From positions 10,175,501 through 10,239,500 of the forward strand of contig OU015662.1 of NCBI GenBank assembly GCA_907165275.2: 64,000 nt of DNA, given 5' to 3'. Shown here piece after piece: positions 13,212-26,309 of the stretch. The position numbers were made by a program, and so were the translations under genes. Positions within the stretch are counted from its first letter, which is position 1. Every line of letters begins with the position of its first letter. The DNA comes from Zygaena filipendulae. Its lineage: Eukaryota > Arthropoda > Insecta > Lepidoptera > Zygaenidae. The notes below the pieces were generated by a model. That model ran no database searches. It saw nothing but the letters and a program-made list of their open reading frames with translations, and was not told the DNA's origin.

Positions 13212-13515
13212 CTAGCTGTGCCCCGCGGTTTCACTCGCGCAAGTTGCGGAATTCCCGCAGGATCTCCAAAGTAGCCTAATGTATTCATTACAACATCAGC
13301 TAATTAGCACTGAAAGTCCCGTCAATATCGGTCCAACCGTTTTGGAGATTCACCCGCGTGAGTTTCGGAATTCCCGCAGGAACTCCAAACTTCTTTTATA
13401 TAAACCTTGTCTTGACAATAACGAACACAAAAAAAAACAATTATCCGATTTGGTGTAGTCGTTTGGAAGTTATGCGCTTAGCAACACATTTGGCGATTCA
13501 TTTTTATTATATAGA
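13212..13515 (-). mobile_element. Helitron with a partial internal duplication of its 3' region
   Basis: Plus strand begins A|CTAGCTGTGCCCCGCGG and ends ATATAGA|T. Inside, TTCACCCGCGTGAGTTTCGG and ATTCCCGCAGGAACTCC occur again about 110 bp in, so the 3' GC-rich block is present twice. A decayed plus-strand Helitron fragment lies just upstream (about 13000-13175). Confidence 0.65.
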
Positions 13516-13911
13516 TATGAGCATCCACACGTGAATCTTGCGATTCCGTGTGCGAAAAGTATGTAAATCGAACGATTCAAAAATACGGCCCCTGGTCTTG
13601 TGAATTAAAATCTTTTATGACGAATTATTTCGAATTAGAAATCTGTCGGTACTTAAGGTTTTATGACAGACAGATTAAACGATATCAAATGATATAAAGT
13701 GATAGTAAAAAAGTGAAATCCCTTAATTAAATATCAGTTAAGTATGTTAAGTAATTATTACTAAAAACAAATAAAATCCGGTCGGTCAGTCGGTTAATAT
13801 AAAAAGATATAGGTAAGTAAATATAATAATATGTAAAAACATGAACTCATTTTATTATAAACATCTGTGAGATGTAAATTACCTATATATACTCAAATTG
13901 GGTCTTGGCAA

Positions 13912-14225
13912 TGGGGATGTTGACTACTTTTGAAAATCAAAATTCGAATTAGTCCGTCCGTTAGAAAATAAAAAAACAATAAACACGTATTTTTTGGTTT
14001 TTCAAATAAACTAAAATATACAGAGATAAAGCGCATTAAAGTTTAGGGTGAGGGGGCCGTGACGTCACTAACCGCTAAAACCGTCATACAAACTGGCCGT
14101 CAACGTGAAATTTCAACTCAATGTATTGCCGTTAGTTTTTGATTACGTAAAAAAATAAAAATACGTGTCCAATATTTTTTATTAATCTACAAGACGGACT
14201 AAAAAAAATTTAGTCAACATGCCCA
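13912..14225 (+). mobile_element. long-TIR MITE (GGGCATGTTGAC family), copy 1
   Basis: TGGGGATGTTGACTAC at the left and TAGTCAACATGCCCA at the right. Both halves contain TAGTCCGTC and GACACGTATTTTTT-like blocks in inverted arrangement. TTGGCAA(T) is duplicated on both sides (13905 and 14226). One perfect TGACGTCA at 14060. Confidence 0.75.
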
Positions 14226-14589
14226 TTGGCAATCGATAAATTATTATAAAAAACTTACCTACTTACTATTTTTTTTTTATCATTGTGTTAAAACGGTGCA
14301 TCTACGTCTAAACTACTCAAATTCACATCAGTCGTAAAAAGTTTGATTTTGTTTCATTCATAGGTTGGTATGTATGTAATAAACAATTTTTATTTTTACC
14401 ATAGGAAACAAATAGTAACCGCGAATGAATTGTAAAAATCTAGCATTTTATTTCATTTTACTTAGTCATTTTAATTCTGAACTTTATCACTACACTTTTT
14501 ACTATGTTTAGTGAATAATATATACCTAGTGATAACAGTGACACACAAAAAATAATTAATCGTGTCATTATTTATTCATATATTTCTAG

Positions 14590-15070
14590 CTAGCTGTTCC
14601 CCGCGGTTTCACCCGCGTTAATTTCGAACATCCCGCGGGAATCCCAGGACAAAAAATACCCTATGTCCTTCTCTGTATCCCTGACCACGTGTATACAGAA
14701 TTTCATCCAAATCCGTTCAGCCGTTTTTACGTGATTGAGTAACAAACATCCAAACTCTTGACGACCCAATTGGCGCAGAGGTCACCATGCCTACCCGCTA
14801 ATCAAGGGGTTCCGGGTTCGATTCCCGGTGGGGGTGGACTTTGTGTGATGAACACATGGTTCCATTTTCCAGTCTGGGTGTGTTTATATATCTATAGTAT
14901 AATATATAAGTAATTCTATGTAGTATATACCACGTTTGGTATCCACGGCACAGTCAAGCTAATAATAGCTTACTGTGGGATCAAGTGGATCTGTGTGTTA
15001 TGAAGTGGATTATTATAATTATTATTATTATCTAAACATCCACACTTTCATATTTATGATATTAGTAGGA
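14590..15070 (-). mobile_element. Lep1-type Helitron interrupted by a SINE
   Basis: CTAGCTGTTCCCCGCGG at the left and ATTAGTAGGA|T at the right. The AACATCCAAAC region is split by the SINE at 14756-15029 and resumes as ATCTAAACATCCACAC. Confidence 0.8.
14756..15029 (+). mobile_element. tRNA-derived SINE
   Basis: The head has an A-box-like TGGCGCAGAGGTCACC and a B-box GGTTCGATTCC at 14815-14825. The body contains TGTGTGATGAACACATG and CCAGTCTGGGTGTGTTTATA, a layout frequent in lepidopteran SINEs, and the tail is a TTA/ATT repeat. Inserted in a Helitron, so it is the younger of the two. Not a functional tRNA gene: no cloverleaf pairing after the B box. Confidence 0.8.
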
Positions 15071-15507
15071 TTTCTTATTCCAATTTTGTTATAACATTTT
15101 ATTAGGTACACCCACTTTCAACACCTAATCAATAGTTAGACAACCTTCCAACGTGGGAATTCAAAAGAAAAAAAAAATGGCCATGTCGTTTGATAATAAT
15201 TTGCTCATTAAACAGTAGTGTTGCTGGTAACTAACTAATAACAGTGGTTTTCCATGCACTTAACGACATAGAAATCTAAATGGCGCCAGTGACTGGCTTG
15301 TCCACTGGCACTGCCACTTGACAGATACATCAGCGCTATTAACTATCATCCGATATTAATGGGACGCTTTCAGTTGATGGTTTAGTTGTTAGATTAGTAG
15401 AACTGATTGAAAAATAATTATAGAATATTTTCTATATTAAAATATATAGGTATCATTTTAGTTTTTATGTAATGAGCATGCAAATATACAAGGTAGGTAG
15501 GTACCTT

Positions 15508-15707
15508 CTTTTATTAAACAGAGGTAAAGTTTGTGAATTGTGAGTTAGTGACGTTGTAGGGGCTAAGCTCTGGAACTACTCAACGGATTTTGAAAGTTCT
15601 TTATTTTATAGAAAGCTACGGTAGTCCTGAGTGACATAGGGTACTTTCTATCCCGAAATTCCTACGGGAACTCGGAAATTACCTCGAGCGACACCGCGGG
15701 GAACAGC
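15508..15707 (+). mobile_element. Helitron, 'AGAGGTAAAGTTTG' subfamily, 3' end mutated
   Basis: ACAGAGGTAAAGTTTGTGA near the left, CTACGGTAGTCCTGAG in the middle, ACACCGCGGGGAACAGCTAT at the right (CTAG changed to CTAT). Almost abuts the next, oppositely oriented copy. Confidence 0.65.
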
Positions 15708-15718
15708 TATATATTATA

Positions 15719-15913
15719 CTAGCTGTGCCCCGTGGTTTCATCCGCGGTAAAATTGGAGTTCCCGCCGGAATTCCGGGATAAAAAGTACCCTATGTGTTAA
15801 CCTGATGTATAAGCTATATTATTGTAAAGTTTCATTTAAATCCATTCAGTAGTTTTTGCGTGAAAGAGTAACAAACATCCATCCATCCATCCATGTTTAT
15901 AATATTAGTAGGA
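15719..15913 (-). mobile_element. Lep1-type Helitron, complete
   Basis: A|CTAGCTGTGCCCCGTGG at the left and ATTAGTAGGA|T at the right. Has ATCC tetranucleotide repeats near the 5' end. A further 3'-end fragment follows at about 15925-15961. Confidence 0.8.
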
Positions 15914-16275
15914 TAGCTGTATAACTAGCTGATACCCACGGTTCGACTCACATTAGTTTCGGATTTTTTTTTAATGTATTTATTCACAGAAAAGTACATA
16001 CATCGTTTTTTACAAGGTCAGACACAGTAAATGATTTTTAAAATTGATTCAGTTCATCTAGAGATTTTAATATTATCTAGTCCCTACAAACAAACTTTCC
16101 TTCTTCTTTATTAGATACTAGTATAGAGTGGTATCCATAGATAATAATATTATTATTTTTTGTTTTGAGAGTCAATAAATCATCAATCAAAAATGCAAAA
16201 TAATGTTAATTTATCATCTAAATGATATTCTTAAATACAAACTACACTATGGGTGGCCTCATATAGGTACGTATC

Positions 16276-16505
16276 TTCACTAATATTATTAAACTGAAGT
16301 TTTTGTTTGTTTGGTTGAACGCGCTATTCCCAGGAACTACTGCGGGGTTAGCTAAGTCGACAAAAGTTGAACGTTGGTTCGAATACAAAAATTGTTTTTG
16401 GGTGGAATACAATCGATTTATCGAGGAAGGCTATGTATCATCTCACTACGACTTTAGGAGCGGAGCATCATATTGACGCGGGTGAAACAGCATGGCACTA
16501 CTAGC
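16276..16505 (+). mobile_element. decayed Helitron-like fragment
   Basis: CACTAATATTATTAAACTG at the left and GACGCGGGTGAAACAGC then CTAG at the right; the middle is diverged. Confidence 0.5.
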
Positions 16506-19500
16506 TTAGAATAAAAAAAAAACGAAATATACCTATTCGCATATTTTTTTACATCAATTTCTATTTAGATAGATACATGGACCATATTTTGCTTTTAAAT
16601 AAATCTCGAATTTACAGACTCGGTTGTAATAAAAATTTTACCGTAGATATTTAATATTATCCAAATTAAAAACATGGCCGACTCCCGTTAAAGCAAAATT
16701 TCAATTAATTACTTAGTTTATCTATAGTGGTTAATTACGCGATAACCAGTGAGTAGGTACTAAGGTACTTTTACCAGTCGATTGCACAATCTGTCTCCTT
16801 AGGGACAGTAATTTCAAGCAGAACACTTCGCATTAATCAAGTTCTTAAAATAAATTAACATCATTACGGTACCCCGAAGAGATTAAAAAGATACCTAAGT
16901 GGGTACGGTCGCCCAATTTGTGTAAAAAAATCCGCACACATAGTTTAAATACTTTATACTTTTAAGAGGTTGTAAAAAAATAGGTTAGGCCAATCAATTT
17001 TGCAGCACAAATAATACTTGAGTTTTCACTATTTGTTGTATATTTTATTTATCGAGACATGCGAACAGCAAAGTTACGTACATTTTATAAGGTTTATATC
17101 ATTTTATTTTATGGTCCTAGTTTGTTCATTGCCTATTCTTTCAATTCATCGTATAATTTATGGCGCAAAAATAGATTAGTATCTATCTATTTACTTATTC
17201 TGTGACACTAGCATGAAATACTAACCAAAGAAGTGTTCAAATCCTTTATGGCTTTATGGTAAAAAATTAGACGTCTTATATCTGGCCACTTTGTTTATTA
17301 GAAAAAAATTAAATACATAATTGTGGTCATCAAGTTCTACACTACTTTTATGGAACCAACTGTTAATCCACAGATGAAAACGTATAAAACATTATACCTA
17401 CTTACTTTAATTTTGCAGTTGGTTTTATAGAAAACTTTGGGTACAGTTTTGTCTTTAAGAATGTTACCCGGTTTATAAAATTTGGTGCTGTAAGTACATA
17501 CCTACTAGGTATTCGATTTGTGATTCCTATATTCTACTATCGGGCCTTGTGTAAGTAACCTACTCGTATATTGGTAATAACCTGGTTTACCGAGCAACGA
17601 AGGACAGGCAAATTATTATGTGTAACATCAGACTATATATGCAAATAGGGAGAAAATGTGACCGCTTTCCCAGCATTTATCTTAGATTGAGTTCCACTAG
17701 CCGACACATGTAAGTTGTAACTATCTTTAAATTAATAACTAAATACACGAGGGCGGCGCCGCTATTGCAGGTAATTTTAACAGATATATGACTATATCCC
17801 AAGATTATATTATCAATATGATAGATCTATATTTTTTTACTATAATAGTTAATTAGTTATACCTTGGGAACTTTTAATCATTGTTTTTCATCGTTATTAC
17901 CTACCTGAATTTTCTGTTTAAATATCACAAAGCCTTAGTGAAGATTAATAGTATATTGAATACCTATACCAGCTGATTTTCATTGTTCTACCCAAAGGTT
18001 TGACCTCACACATTTTACTTTATAGGCTGAATTTTCACAAATCTTGTAAATAACATTTATAACTTTAGTGCAATTAGTAGATTTCCACGGTTTCAACTTC
18101 ATGAAGACTAACAAACATCACTTTCATACAACCTTTTACTACCGTGAGTGTTGAATATCCCATACCTCTTTCTGTTTGCTTGCCTACACTTAAACAGGAA
18201 GTCTGATGCTTCAAGTGATTTTCAAGTTTCTAAACTAATCAGTAAAAGCTTGGTCATATGCGTGCATAAATTAGTCAGTGAGTCAGAACTTGTAATTTTA
18301 TACATATAGTTATTATATTCGCACAGAACATTTGTGTATCAATATATTGGTGTAGGGTTTTTTATATTAAAGTAATAAATATTATCTCACACGGCCAGCG
18401 CTTTCGTCGCGTGTTACCTAGGTTCACCGCGTACTAAATCATACTTCAATTTGTTCCACACGACACTACTCCCGGGCACACAAATCTATTAGAGTCGGAA
18501 ACTTCAAACGGTGCTTTCCTTATTTGACTTATCTAAAATAGTACATTGTTATCCTAAGGGTGAAAGTAACGCCAATAGATCGAGGGACTAAATAAGTCTT
18601 TCTCCCGAGGATAACACTGTGCTTTTCATTACGAATGCAAGGAAAGTCAAAATAAAAATAGGAATTAGCTAAAGAAAAAGTGAGTGAATTTTATTTTAAT
18701 TAATACCTACTTAAACTTTACGTTATTTCAATTTTACATCGCGCTAGCTGTATAGAAAGTTGGAACATGGTTCAATAGAAATGTGAAAATAGACCTAGTT
18801 TTTTTAAATAATTTGACAGTTGTCAGTTGAAAGCGATTCTCCCTAGGGCTGAAAAGGGTTACTTTCAACCCGCTTCTCAGGCAACTTCAGACCTACTTTC
18901 CGAGTATGAGTAATGAAAAGATTTTTTTGCATCGTTACATACCTACGTAGTTGGTTAGTTTTCCGATAGTAGCTTTGCGTTTGACTGATATCAGGCCCAG
19001 TCAATTAGTGTGTAACGCTGACAGCGAAAAAGTAATTCGATTCTGTAAATTAACTGGAAATGATAAAATGAGTGATACACCGAAGAAATCGATTAATTAA
19101 ACGTCAGAAAATCCACGTCTGTAACGGCAAAGTGCTTCACACCAATCACTTGAGCGCGCAGTAGCTGGCAACACTTTCAACGCTTTCCAGCAGTGATCAC
19201 GGTGATAAATAATAAGCTTGCAAGTTTCAATAAATACTAGACAAGTACATGCGCTAAAGTCGAGAAAAGACTAGATGATTTTGCGTGTAAGACGCCATTC
19301 CAACGACTCGATTTTATCAGTCGAAGAAATAGAGACGAATCGGAACGTTTCGAAAAGTTTTTTTTATTTTTTTTATTTATTCACAGAAAACAGTCACAAA
19401 AAGTGATGATTTGCTGTATCTAGACGAAAGTGCATTGCAACGTACTGAACGGGTTGTCATGCCGTTTTCAGTAGTAGATTAAGCTAAGTCTGGAGCAACA

Positions 19501-19799
19501 TATATAGCAACATAGCTTTGTTTCATCGAAATAGGACATAGGGGAAAAAAGTTATCATGAGTTAAAGACTTCAGCGCAATGCAATGGTAGAAAGCTTCGA
19601 TATAATGTTGCATAACGAACGTCATGATAAAACCTTTTTAGAGATATGCATTTTTTTTCTTTTGAATAGATTTTTCGCGAAGTGATAGTTTTAAGGCTTG
19701 GAGAGACAGATGATGTGATTAAATTTTCTTTGAGACTAAAGAGTACATATATATCCACTATACGTTTTAAAACATTGAGAAAATCTTAATCTAACATCA

Positions 19800-19856
19800 T
19801 TACTGGAATTGCAAGGGTCGAAAATTCACGCGGGTGAAACCGCGGGCACCAGCTAG
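19800..19856 (+). mobile_element. Helitron 3'-end fragment
   Basis: Only the terminal hairpin CGCGGGTGAAACCGCGGG and CAGCTAG|T remain (CTAG at 19853-19856). Confidence 0.7.
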
Positions 19857-20985
19857 TACAAAATACGCCAATTGATAAAATACAGCCCGCGCAATTTTGA
19901 TAGACCGTATACCGTACCGTATGTATAAGAAATATCTTACAGTAGTGACTTATAAATAAAATCACATGAGATTGACTGCCTGATCTATCCATTAGAAACT
20001 GGAAATTTTACACAAGCCTTCCATTTATAATGCAGATAAGTATGTGGCTGTGAAAGTGTATGATAGCGAAAGAAACCTGTAATTGGGTTCATTTTTTCAA
20101 ATGAAGATGAAGTAGATATTCAGGATGAACCACAGAGCAGCAACTGACCGTGGAGGAAAGAAATAGATAGACAAAGACTTAAGGTCCAATCATAACTGTC
20201 ATCCTCAATGCCTTCTTCTTCTTTTGTTTTTAATGTGCTTCTATATTACGTAGCTCTGTGATAATTTTTAAAATTTCGAGTTAATAATAGTATTTAAAAT
20301 GTAAGCGGTGTTTTTTTCCGAGAACCAGTTGATTGCTCGGGTACCTACACAACATGACCGGAGGCTGATGGCTGCAGCTAAAAATGCGTGCGTTCTTCAT
20401 AGTTTTCGTACAACAAGCCACTAGATTGACAAGGGAAGTAACGTTTGTGAAACATATTTTTTAATTTTGTTTCCAAACAATCACGAGTCGAACGGTATCG
20501 ACTATCGACTACTCTGCTCAATCCCTAGCCAGCACATCACTAATGAATATAGTGATGCATCGGTACCAGCTTTCCCGCCCCCCGACAGTGTGCGGAGGCT
20601 GACCGGCGAGGATTACCGATGAATGTATGAGTTCCACTCTCGAACGTAATTATCCAGTTGGTTGACATTAGAAACATAGTTGGCGTGACGCATTTCACTA
20701 GAAAATTTATGGAGTATTTTTAATAGCTCCGCGAACACAATCTCGCCCTTTCTGCACTCAATTATGTTATGGGGAAACTTGAGTTTATTTTCAAACTAAT
20801 TTAGTATTCTTGATTATTCTGCTGAGGTATAGGAGGCTGCAGGTTTTTAAAGCTTGTTTTTCGAAATAAGCAAAAAAAAATCGCAAACGCTTTCTTTACA
20901 GATAAATAAAATTGAAGTGTCAAGTGTCTGTTTGTAATTCCAAATGAACAGCTTTTTACTAAATGCATATTAAATCATATACTTA

Positions 20986-21175
20986 CAGTACAAATTTTTG
21001 TCTGTCTGTCTGTTGGTTCCGGCTAATCTCTGAAATTCCTGGGCGGATTTTAACAGGACTTTCACTGGCAGATAGCTGATGTTATAATCAGTAGGTAACT
21101 TTTTAGAAAAAAATAGTTACTGCGATCTGTGAGAAATCTGAAACTTACGCGGGTGAAACCGTGGGGCACAGCTAG
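20986..21175 (+). mobile_element. Helitron, 'CCGGCTAATCTCTGAAA' subfamily
   Basis: TCTGTCTGTCTGTTGGTTCC, then CACTGGCAGATAGCTG, then the 3' hairpin and CACAGCTAG|T. Relative of 2325-2500. Confidence 0.75.
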
Positions 21176-21533
21176 TTGTAAGTAAATAAAAACGCATATC
21201 TGTATAGGTAAAAAATTTATTGTCACTTTTAACATATTTTTGGTCAAGCAATACATATATTTAAACTTAATTACAGACAGCCGTCCGATATTGTTTTAAA
21301 GTAAACAAGGATTGATTGTCACTCGTTTCGTAATATTCTGTAACTTGCGACTGATAAAGAGCTGATTTATTGACACCCCTACACCTTTATAAAGTTGCTA
21401 TTGGGTTACATAAGTAATTGAAAAATTTCACATAATATCACGTAAAAACGAAAGGTATAAATACCTACGTACTATTGCTTTTTGAATTGATGAACCAGAC
21501 AGAACATGTATATTTCGCAGCCAAATTGTACGT

Positions 21534-22645
21534 AGGGATGTTGACAACTTTTAAAAATCAAAATTTTAATTAGTCCGTCTTTTCGAAAATAAAAAATCAT
21601 TAGACACGTATTTTTTTGTTTTTCAAATAAATGAAAATACACAGAGATAGAGCGCATTAAAGTTTAGGGTGCATGGGGGCTCGTGACGTCACTTACCGCT
21701 ACAAGCCGCCATACAAACTGCACTAGTTAGCAGTGGCGAAGGGTGAAATATTGAGAGAGGCAACCCGGAAATCTATTTGGTACCTACTATAAATACGTAA
21801 TTTCAACTATCTACTTACCGCAAATACCTAATTTCAACGTACGTCTGCGTAACTGCTTTTACTATCATTACACACAACAAAAAAAAATCCAATTATAATA
21901 GGTACTAATCACATAATCACTATTTAATACCAAGTAATATATTCTAACACGTGACACTAACTAATAAATTCAAATACCTATAAATTTTCAATTTTTTCAT
22001 CATAAATATTTCGTCTGAGCATAAATTCAAGTTGTCTGTCAACAGTCAACACAGAATGTCCGCTTCGTTTCGAATTTCTAGGACCAATAAGGATATTTGA
22101 TGAGACAGTAATAGAAAATGCGTGCGCGTGAGCAAGACGGAGGGAGTAACTCGATTTGCAGCGGCTTGCCATAGTAGCTACTTTAGCCGGCTGCCTGCGA
22201 CCTTGATGTGACGTCACGGCATTATTTTGTATGGAAGTTTAACTGCCAAAAAGCCGATCGCGCCACCGGCTTATTTTATAACAATTTGTTGTTGAAGAGC
22301 AAATTTGTTGATAGTTTAGGCGTTTTGTAATATTTTCTACTCAGTAGAGATAATTTTTGTAGTATTTCAGTAGATTCTACTGAAATCCTTCCTACAAAAA
22401 TTACTAATTGTGCTATTTCTAAATTACGGCAGAGAGAGTGATTGTGTTCCCAACTTCTGAAGGGAAGCCGGTGGGAATCGGCTTATATGGTACCTTCGCC
22501 ACTGCTAGTTAGTGACGTCACACGAAATTTCAACTCAATGTAACGCTGTTATTTTTTGATTAAGTAAAAAAATAAAAAATACTTGTCCAATATTTTTTAT
22601 TAATCTACAAGACGGACTAAGAAAAAAAAAATAGTCAAATAGCCT
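21534..22645 (+). mobile_element. long-TIR MITE, copy 2, interrupted by a hAT-type MITE
   Basis: AGGGATGTTGACAAC at the left and TAGTCAAATAGCCT at the right. Removing the nested 774-bp insert and one 8-bp duplication leaves about 330 bp, like the other copies. TGACGTCA at 21684 and 22513. Confidence 0.75.
21731..22504 (+). mobile_element. hAT-type MITE, 774 bp
   Basis: Perfect 12-bp terminal inverted repeat CAGTGGCGAAGG / CCTTCGCCACTG, flanked by a perfect 8-bp target-site duplication CTAGTTAG (21723-21730 and 22505-22512), as for the hAT superfamily. No transposase ORF. Contains a compound hairpin at 22352-22402 and a TGACGTCA at 22209. Confidence 0.85.
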
Positions 22646-23523
22646 ATTCGCTCGTTAACCAAGTGATGATTTGTATTATTCCAATAATATAGAAAGCGCC
22701 GTTGTTTTGTATGTTCGTATTTCAAGCAATCCCTAAGGTTTGGTTTAAACTGTGACCACTACAGAGTCAAATGGTACCGATTGCTCAAGCGTGAGCACTC
22801 ATCACAATGAATTTTCCTGCTCTTAGTCACTCTAGACAAAGAAACTTGAAAGAAAAGTGCCGAGTACTGTAGAGTTTGATTTGTAAAAAGTTTGTAGCTT
22901 TTTATTTTCCAAAGCGTCGGTAATAAATTTACCTACTTGGTGACCCCCCCAAAATTAAGGGCTGGGCACACGCCTGCTACAGCCTGCAACTTAACTACTA
23001 CGAAATGAAAGTAGTTAATAAACCAAGTTACTAAATCTTTCTATGCGTATTCTGTGTCAGGATATAAAAGGTTTCAAACATTTCGTTCCGAGTGAATACC
23101 GGAATTGACGCGGCTAAAACCGCAAGAGACCGGCTGTAGAAAATTAAATGTGTCCCATAAGTAAATGAAAGATATGAATCGACCAAAAAAGGTAGAAGTC
23201 ACAAAACAGCGTAAAACACCAGATGTTCGTTGTACCCAGGAAGTGTGCCATAAATATTTATAACACAAGTAATGCATCCGTAATTTGATTATACACAACT
23301 AAAACACATCGCTGTTTTCTATTAAATATACAAGAAATAATATATATTTTTATTTACTTGGATACCTTTTTAACGCCATGGATTCCACTGAAGTCTGTTT
23401 TTCTTCATAGTTTTTGTAAATAAATCTCACCAAAACAAACAAAACACAAGGTAGGTAGGTACTACTCCAATAATAGTGTAAGTGATAGGTACCTAGTTAA
23501 CTTTCTAAGTAACTCACAAAGTC

Positions 23524-23572
23524 ACAAATTCACAAACTTATAAACTTTACCTCTTTACAATATTAGTATAGA
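23524..23572 (-). mobile_element. Helitron 5'-end fragment
   Basis: On the minus strand reads TCTATACTAATATTGTAAAG then AGGTAAAGTTTATAAG, the 5' terminus of the subfamily seen at 15508; the rest is missing. Confidence 0.6.
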
Positions 23573-23950
23573 TACCTATTGTGTTAGTGTAGATTGTAGT
23601 AAGCAAGAGTACTTAGTATAATTATGTACTGTATAGATTATGTCAAACTAAAATCTGGTTCAGTTCTATCTAGAGTGAATCGAGAAGCTGGTTTGTTTGT
23701 ATCTACCTACTATTGAACATTCTGGAATAAAACAAGTAATGTATGATGAAACACCAACGCCGACTAAGCGGGCAGCGTTCCCGTCCAGATTAGTGGCCAA
23801 CCGGTGAATTTATCAACCCCGACAAATAACGGGTTAATGCATTTAACCGCTAACATGTTTGCAAACTTATCATACTTATAGGAAATCGTGTTTCATGCTT
23901 TTTCCGTTTTAATAAATATCTCTAACACAGGCACATAATATATTTATAAA

Positions 23951-24164
23951 TCATTACTAATATCATAAACGAGAATGTTGTGTATGTATGAATGCATGAA
24001 TGTATGGATGTTTGTTAATCTTTCACGCAAAATCTATAGTGAATGGATTTTAACGAGACTTTACAATAATATAGCTTATACATCAGAATAACACATACTT
24101 TTTATCCCGGAATTCCTGCGGTATCTCCGAAATTGACGCAGGTGAACCTGCAGGGAACAGTTAG
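23951..24164 (+). mobile_element. Helitron, near complete, terminal CTAG mutated to TTAG
   Basis: A|TCATTACTAATATCATAAA at the left; TTTATCCCGGAATTCC and GGGAACAGTTAG|T at the right. GAATG tandem variants near the 5' end. Confidence 0.7.
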
Positions 24165-25517
24165 TATTAGATTACATATACCTATGCGAAAACGAGATAC
24201 CTTCATATGCCTTCATATGATTGTCTCTCGAAGAGGAAATCAGGGGGAAAATTTAGGAAATGTTCTTTGAATAAAAGATGAATAATTCCATATACCTATT
24301 ATGCAGTAGAAATTTTTTTTATGATAAAAAATATTTTGTTTCTAAAAATATAATTTTTTAAAGAAAAAACTTTAGGTATAGCTATGTTTTCAGCGAAATC
24401 TACGAGTTCAGTGGATCGTTCCAAATATGAATACGAGTGGGAATCTTTATTAGCGTGACACGAAATATTTTTGCTAGTTTCGTTCTGAAATAGCGCTATC
24501 AGCTCTCAGGAATCCCATGCATTTGCCCATCACACAAATCAAGTAGCATGAAGTCGGCGCAAGCGCAAGTAATCCTTTTGGCTCCTGTGAACCCGGCGGT
24601 TTCACTCGAACCAGCACGGTGTAACAATAAGAACAGGTTCGAAGCCATTTGTAGCGAACTTTACTTATTAGATGTAAAGAAAATCGATGGGCTAAAAAGC
24701 TGCGGGAGATTTTTCGAGAAAATATTCGCATGAAAAAAAGGTCTGAATTTTTTTTTTATTTATCAATAAAAATTTTCATCCTTAATTCGAGACTGACATT
24801 ATGAAAGCTGTGAGGTACGAGTATTATTTACAAATAATAAATAACAAAATCAGATCAAATACCGTCCTCATTTTAACAATAAAAAATAGCGAATCCTATT
24901 ATCCAAATCAGGAATAAACGAAACAATGAAACTTCACATTGTAAAATATCATATTAATATTGCAGAATGCAGAATTTAACTAATCAAAATTAACCTCGTC
25001 GACTACGTAAAAAAAGTCCTCGAATTTACTAAAAAAAACAGTTAGCTTAAGTATAGCTAATTAAAAGTTAATACATATTATAAAGCTGTAGTTACATTTT
25101 AGTCACGGTGGAGTCAGTTTTTGCGTCCGCGTCGATGCGGTGACTCAGAAAAGGCAACGTTCGCTCGATTGTAAGCCAATGATGGACTTTTTTACTTAAA
25201 CATATTTTTTTCTCTTATAAACCTTCGTAAAGACACTGCGAGGTTCAATGTTATCATCGACATAAAGTAAACTGAGCTATTTTTCTTGCAGACACATACA
25301 TAAATGAAATCTCACAAAAAAAAATCATCACTTAACAGCATTACAATTATTAAAATCTAAATAAGCCATCTATTTTTATTTCATCTCAAGACATTTTACT
25401 TAGATGTCTATTCGAATTTATTCAACTCACGAACAAGATAGGTAACTCCATAGCTCAGCTCTAGAAACGTACTAGAACAGTATCAGATTTCACTTTTTTT
25501 TACATTAAAATTATAAT

Positions 25518-25695
25518 CCTGACTAGTTTTACAAATTCGAATGTTTGTTTGTTTTTTATTACCGTTTACGCCTTCAATGCTCGCCATGAAATTTCACTTT
25601 ACACGTTTTCAAGGGAAGGATCTATGTTACTTTTACCCTGGAATTCCCGTGAAATTTCCGAAATTATCGCGGATGAAACCGCGGGAAACAGCTAG
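25518..25695 (+). mobile_element. Helitron 3' part
   Basis: TTGTTTGTTTTTTATTACCG, then CCCTGGAATTCCCGTG, then GATGAAACCGCGGG and CAGCTAG|T at 25692-25696. Confidence 0.7.
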
Positions 25696-26088
25696 TATGT
25701 ACCTACTTAACATCCACAATTGAAGAGACGAAACATCTCGTAAGAAAATAAGGTAATTTGAACGCATTTCGTGAGTGAGTTTCACATTTTGAGCGAGAAA
25801 CTTTTTTATATAAATTCGCCCCACATTTTACAGAGAGATATAAAACATGAGAGTTATCATCAAAAATCTGATCACGATTCCTTGTTCTACTTTACAGCTG
25901 GTAAAAAAGTGGTTGTATCTTTAAGCTGATCGCTTTTGCAGTTTACATTATTACTAATTTAACGTGTCGAAAATGATATAGGTAAGAATTTGTCAAAGAC
26001 CTTGATGTTGGTCAGCTTAATATTAATTCTTTCATTATCTGCAGAAGATTCGTTCGTGATCATACACGATCCATACTTTTATATTATA

Positions 26089-26309
26089 CTAGCTGTTCCC
26101 GGGAGTTTCGCCCGCGTTGATCTCAGAGTTCCCGCGGTGATTCCGGAATAAAAGGACCTTATGTCCCTTTTTGTACGGTTTATACCCCTAACCTGACAAC
26201 GTTTAATCAAAATTTCAAGAAGACCGGTTCAGTAGTTAAGGCGTAAAAAGGTAACGGACAGAGTTACTTTTGCATTTAGGTATATAATACAATATTACTT
26301 AGTAGTAGG
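26089..26309 (-). mobile_element. Lep1-type Helitron
   Basis: A|CTAGCTGTTCCCGGGAG at the left; GGTTCAGTAGTTAAGGCG and ATACAATATTACTTAGTAG at the right, a slightly decayed 5' end. Confidence 0.75.

Noticed and set aside
14756..14840. Possible tRNA gene
   Set aside because: Only the A and B boxes are tRNA-like; no acceptor or anticodon stem can be formed and the sequence continues as a SINE body.
17765..17780. Recursive splice site candidate (TTGCAG|GTAATT)
   Set aside because: Preceded by a purine/GC-rich stretch rather than pyrimidines and the donor is weak.
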